NCBI RefSeq assembly: GCF_004769665.1
Contig: NZ_RQGG01000002.1
Coordinates: 1-15,836, forward strand
Direction: 5' to 3'
Origin: Leptospira kemamanensis
Lineage (GTDB): Bacteria; Spirochaetota; Leptospiria; Leptospirales; Leptospiraceae
DNA length: 15,836 bases
The translations under genes were made by a program, and so were the position numbers. The notes under the pieces were generated by a model. The model was not told the DNA's origin and made no database searches. It saw nothing but the letters and a program-made list of their open reading frames with translations. This document shows positions 15,078-15,836 of this stretch, one piece after another. Numbering within the stretch: the stretch's first letter is position 1; each line of letters begins with the position of its first letter.

Positions 15078-15542
15078 ATGAACTCTCAATTTTTTACCTT
15101 GTCCTTGGATTGGACCAATCCTAAGTTTCTTGTCCCTTTGGTTTTTGTCGGAATCGGATTCGGAATTCTGGTTTATGTCCTTAAGCTTTCGTTTGATTCA
15201 ATCCACTTAAAACGGAAAGGAACTAAAAAGAAAGGCACAGTCGTCGGCTATAAAGACGTAGGTGCTGACAAATATGGAAAAAAATCGAAAGCTTTGTTAG
15301 TCTTTGTAGAGGTTGGCGATAAGGTTTGGGAATTCAAATCTCACTTGTATTGGGTGGTGCCACCATTTACCGTCGGTGATATGATTCCTGTATTGTTCTT
15401 GCATAAGAATTCAGATATTCCCACTTCACGTTTGGACAATTGGGAAGAACTCTTTGCGGACGCCATCCTATTGGGAGCGATTGCCGTAGTTCTACTGGTC
15501 TTGGGAAGTTTTCTACTTTTTAATTATGATCCACAAGTCTAA
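15078..15542 (+). CDS. DUF3592-like two-helix membrane protein
   Basis: A 154-residue protein with one membrane helix near the N-terminus (about 18-37) and another near the C-terminus (about 127-148). Between them lies a beta-rich domain: KKGTVVGYKDV, KALLVFVEVGDKVWEFKS, VPPFTVGDMIPVLFLHKNSD. The order 'GTV..., strand with hydrophobic pattern, (I/V)GDxxPVLF' is typical of DUF3592 proteins, whose role is unknown. The start is well supported: CTGGAGAAGCT precedes the ATG at 15078 with GGAG seven bases away. No neighbour suggests a pathway. Confidence 0.8.
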   Translation: MNSQFFTLSLDWTNPKFLVPLVFVGIGFGILVYVLKLSFDSIHLKRKGTKKKGTVVGYKDVGADKYGKKSKALLVFVEVGDKVWEFKSHLYWVVPPFTVGDMIPVLFLHKNSDIPTSRLDNWEELFADAILLGAIAVVLLVLGSFLLFNYDPQV

Positions 15543-15553
15543 TCTACGTTCAT

Positions 15554-15570
15554 TGGAATTGGAAATTCCA
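15554..15570. other. Hairpin downstream of DUF3592-like gene
   Basis: A perfect 7-bp inverted repeat, TGGAATT-GGA-AATTCCA, begins 11 bp after the stop codon of the DUF3592-like gene. No T-tract follows, so it is not a classic terminator; it could still stabilise the 3' end of the transcript. Confidence 0.4.
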
Positions 15571-15645
15571 GACCTAACTTACTGGACCCAGAAATTTAGC
15601 ACTCAGGTAAAACTGAACCCCACCCCTTCCCTCCCATCCGGACAT

Positions 15646-15674
15646 AAAAAAACCCCGCTAACTTAGCGAGGTTT
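15646..15674 (-). terminator. Intrinsic terminator-like hairpin, strongest on the minus strand
   Basis: The stem pairs AACC-C-CGCTA (15651-15660) with TAGCG-A-GGTT (15664-15673) around the loop ACT, with one mismatch. Seven A residues at 15646-15652 become a T-tract on the minus strand, the classical intrinsic terminator layout. On the plus strand only TTT follows, so it may also weakly stop transcription from the DUF3592-like gene. The gene it would serve on the minus strand is not visible within the window. Confidence 0.6.
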
Positions 15675-15690
15675 GAAATGAACTATATCC

Positions 15691-15791
15691 GATGCTTCGA
15701 CAAGCTCAGCATCCGCATCAGTGACTGGTTTCCTTTACTCCCTTGCACTTGCAAGGCTGTTCCCTGAGTAACGAAGTGTACCGAAGGGAAC
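15691..15791. repeat. Cluster of REP-like extragenic palindromes
   Basis: Three inverted repeats lie within 100 bp: GATGCT...AGCATC (15691-15713), CCTTGC-ACTT-GCAAGG (15741-15756) and GTTCCCT...AGGGAAC (15759-15791). The phrases CTTCGACAAGCTCAGC and CCCTGAG...CGAAGGGAAC resemble the paired ends of extragenic palindromic repeats common in many bacterial genomes; that comparison is from memory. No gene is present. Such elements are often mobilised by single-stranded-DNA transposases encoded elsewhere. Confidence 0.55.
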
Positions 15792-15836
15792 TTTTACAAT
15801 ATACAACGTAGCGTGACAACAATCCTAACGAAAGGT

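Noticed and set aside
15690..15836. Minus-strand gene entering from the right edge
   Set aside because: The only long open minus frame runs through the palindromic repeats and reads like translated repeat DNA.

Overview
The window reads as chromosomal DNA of a spirochaete, most probably Leptospira. The DNA is AT-rich with little strand bias. Several short-lipobox lipoproteins are present (LSQC, SFSC, probably LVNC). There are outer-membrane barrels ending in phenylalanine, an FG-GAP repeat protein, an AgmX/PglI-type protein, a membrane class III adenylate cyclase and a degenerate HD-GYP protein. Genus is inferred from this mix and not from a marker gene; species cannot be read.

Layout, left to right. 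(1) 2-436: the 3' end of an IS481/IS3-like transposase cut by the left edge, then about 475 bp of AT-rich intergenic DNA with several short palindromes. (2) 912-4095, minus strand: a tight four-gene block, in transcription order a membrane-anchored alpha/beta hydrolase, a DGPF/YCII protein, an ECF42-type sigma factor with a helical C-terminal extension, and a small outer-membrane barrel. Gaps are 25, 25 and 2 nt to the nearest possible start, so this is probably one operon. (3) 4096-4533: a gene-free stretch with copy A of an intergenic repeat and a second palindromic element. (4) 4534-6516, minus: a NAPE-PLD-like metallo-beta-lactamase-fold lipoprotein and, upstream of it, an unknown lipoprotein. 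(5) 6597-8542, plus: a probable lipoprotein and a six-helix membrane adenylate cyclase. (6) 8588-9904, minus: an exported protein joining a small SH3-like domain, a charged coiled coil and a C-terminal outer-membrane barrel. (7) 10256-12419, plus: a seven-repeat FG-GAP beta-propeller protein followed closely by an AgmX/PglI C-terminal-domain protein. (8) 12730-14187, plus: a large HD-GYP-like protein that has lost key metal-binding residues. (9) 14188-15077: 890 bp without a convincing gene, holding copy B of the intergenic repeat. (10) 15078-15542, plus: a two-helix DUF3592-like membrane protein. (11) 15543-15836: a hairpin with a T-tract on the minus strand and a cluster of REP-like palindromes.

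Functionally the window is mostly envelope and signalling genes: one sigma-factor circuit, cAMP synthesis, a probably non-catalytic relative of c-di-GMP phosphodiesterases, and many exported proteins. No tRNA, rRNA, CRISPR array or defence system was seen. The most interesting signals are the intergenic repeat present twice with pairing that could switch between two hairpins, the ECF42 operon with two extra envelope genes, and the degenerate HD-GYP protein.
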